A stretch of DNA of 6,982 nucleotides, taken from the NCBI GenBank assembly GCA_947474485.1, contig CANJJP010000083.1, positions 1 through 6,982 of the forward strand, written 5' to 3'. Numbering within the stretch: the stretch's first letter is position 1; each line of letters opens with the position of its first letter. The DNA comes from Bacteroidota bacterium. GTDB taxonomy: Bacteria > Bacteroidota > Bacteroidia > B-17B0 > Aurantibacillaceae. Shown in pieces: positions 5,789-6,982 of the stretch. The position numbers and the translations under genes were made by a program. A model generated the notes under the pieces. The model did not search any database. It was not told the DNA's origin and saw only the letters and a list, made by a program, of their open reading frames with translations.

Positions 5789-6982
5789 ATGAAAAAACTT
5801 TACACACTAATTGCTGTTTTATTATTTGCAGAGGTTGGTATGGCACAAATGAATAAGTGTTATACTGATAAGTCACTTACAAAGTATTATGAACATGATG
5901 AGGCCCTCCATGCAAAAATGCAATTGAATGAAAAAAAGGTAAATGAATGGATTTCAAACCATGAAACTACTTTAAGAAATATGCAAGGCGGAGGCGTGAT
6001 AACAATTCCAGTTGTGGTTCATGTGGTATATAAAAATGCAACGCAAAATATTGCTGATTCAAATATATTTCGACAAATAACTGTGCTTAACGAATGTTAT
6101 AGAAGAACAAATTCAAATTACAGTCAAACGCGTCCTATTTTCGACACGGTTTCAGCTGATGTACAAATTGAGTTTTGTTTAGCTCAATTCGATCCAAACG
6201 GAAATCCAACTCAAGGTATTACCAGAACATCTTCTCCAAGCGGGGCATTTGATCCTATTTTTAATATGGACAAGGTAAAATCGAGCGCAACAGCTGGAGT
6301 TGATCCTTGGCCAACCGACCAATATTTAAATATTTGGGTTTGCGATATGAGCTTTTTTGGAATCCCATTTGTTTTGGGTTACGCTACTTTTCCAGGTTCT
6401 AATCCTGCATTGGATGGAGTTGTCATTCAATATCAATTTATGGGCTTAATGCCTAATGGAACAAATAGTGATTTAGGAAAAACAACTGTTCATGAAGTTG
6501 GTCACTGGCTTGGTATGCGCCATATTTGGGGCGATGGACAAGGCTCTGCACCTTTGTGCGATTCAACTGATTATGTTGATGACACTCCAAATGCAGATAC
6601 TGCTTCGCAACAAACTTGTTTAATTAAAAACTCTTGTAGCAACGAATCATCCTATTGGACAAACGCTGGTGTTGACCCTCCAGATATGATTGAGAATTAT
6701 ATGGATTATTCATACGACGCTTGTATGACATTATTTACACAGGGCCAAAAAGCGCGTATGCATGGCTTTTTAAATATAGTACGCGCAAGTTTGCTTACAT
6801 CACCTGCAGGTTGTAACACTATTGGATTAACAAGTATAAATGACCTTGATAAAAACATTAGTTTATTTCCAAATCCAGGAACTGATAAAATTACATTAAA
6901 TAATTTATCTTCTAACAAAGAATTAAATTTTGAAATAATAGATGCACTTGGAAGTGTTGTTAAAAAAGGTAAATGTGGTGCA
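5789..6982 (+). CDS. Secreted M43 family (pappalysin/cytophagalysin) zinc metalloprotease with T9SS sorting domain, 3' end beyond window
   Basis: The open frame gives 398 codons up to the right edge. Residues 1-19 are a signal peptide (MKKLYTLIAVLLFAEVGMA). A propeptide follows (about 20-71) with a single cysteine, C24. The catalytic domain begins at IPVVVHVVY (73-81) and continues through QIEFCLAQFDPNG and GITRT. The zinc site is HEVGHWLGMRH (235-245), the extended HExxHxxGxxH metzincin motif with E236 as catalytic base, followed by WGDG. The Met-turn is ENYMDY (302-307), and the ACMTLFTQGQKARM segment after it is typical of M43. Cysteines near the site suit the conserved disulfides and the D-rich DYVDDTPNAD the calcium-binding loop of ulilysin-type enzymes. 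From residue 357, ISLFPNPGTDKITL starts a type A T9SS C-terminal sorting domain, cut before its end. The protein should be secreted through the T9SS and either released or anchored at the surface; its substrate cannot be read from the sequence. Confidence 0.95.
   Translation, partial: MKKLYTLIAVLLFAEVGMAQMNKCYTDKSLTKYYEHDEALHAKMQLNEKKVNEWISNHETTLRNMQGGGVITIPVVVHVVYKNATQNIADSNIFRQITVLNECYRRTNSNYSQTRPIFDTVSADVQIEFCLAQFDPNGNPTQGITRTSSPSGAFDPIFNMDKVKSSATAGVDPWPTDQYLNIWVCDMSFFGIPFVLGYATFPGSNPALDGVVIQYQFMGLMPNGTNSDLGKTTVHEVGHWLGMRHIWGDGQGSAPLCDSTDYVDDTPNADTASQQTCLIKNSCSNESSYWTNAGVDPPDMIENYMDYSYDACMTLFTQGQKARMHGFLNIVRASLLTSPAGCNTIGLTSINDLDKNISLFPNPGTDKITLNNLSSNKELNFEIIDALGSVVKKGKCGA

Noticed and set aside
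6706..6918. Minus-strand 70-codon open frame
   Set aside because: Antisense to the M43 protease, covering the Met-turn and sorting-domain region on the plus strand.

Overview
The window is AT-rich DNA from a member of the Bacteroidota, and the placement rests on several independent signs. It carries a PorV2-type outer-membrane protein, a GldN-like type IX secretion (T9SS) protein and a secreted M43 protease with a T9SS sorting domain. Its promoters match the Bacteroidota form (TTG or TTTG, about 19 bases, then TAnnTTTG), and starts generally lack strong Shine-Dalgarno sequences. A genus cannot be named from the sequence alone. No RNA gene, mobile element, CRISPR array or long repeat was seen, and no gap between genes exceeds about 140 bases.

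Layout, left to right. (1) 1-752, minus: 5' part of a PorV2-like gene that runs off the left edge. (2) 753-875: short spacer with a strong minus-strand terminator at 821-853. (3) 876-3500, minus: a probable three-gene unit transcribed right to left. It starts with sucC (succinyl-CoA synthetase beta subunit) behind a near-perfect promoter, continues with a 302-residue lipoprotein, and ends with a 165-residue cysteine-containing exported protein, then the terminator. (4) 3501-3633: divergent promoter region with a small hairpin. (5) 3634-4776, plus: an exported protein with a DUF1573-like domain followed by a von Willebrand A domain with an intact metal site. (6) 4779-5648, minus: a GldN/PorN-like protein, tail to tail with the previous gene at 2 bases. 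(7) 5649-5788: divergent promoters. (8) 5789-6982, plus: an M43 (pappalysin/cytophagalysin) zinc metalloprotease whose T9SS C-terminal domain is cut by the right edge.

sucC is the only housekeeping metabolic gene; every other gene encodes a protein with an export signal. Three of the seven genes belong to or depend on type IX secretion: PorV2-like, GldN-like and the CTD-bearing cargo. The GldN-like gene stands alone, without gldK, gldL or gldM, and is divergent from the cargo protease. This is the most interesting arrangement here, because it suggests a paralogous T9SS part. The evidence does not prove a new system. The lipoprotein, the six-cysteine protein and the DUF1573-VWA protein have no function I can assign.
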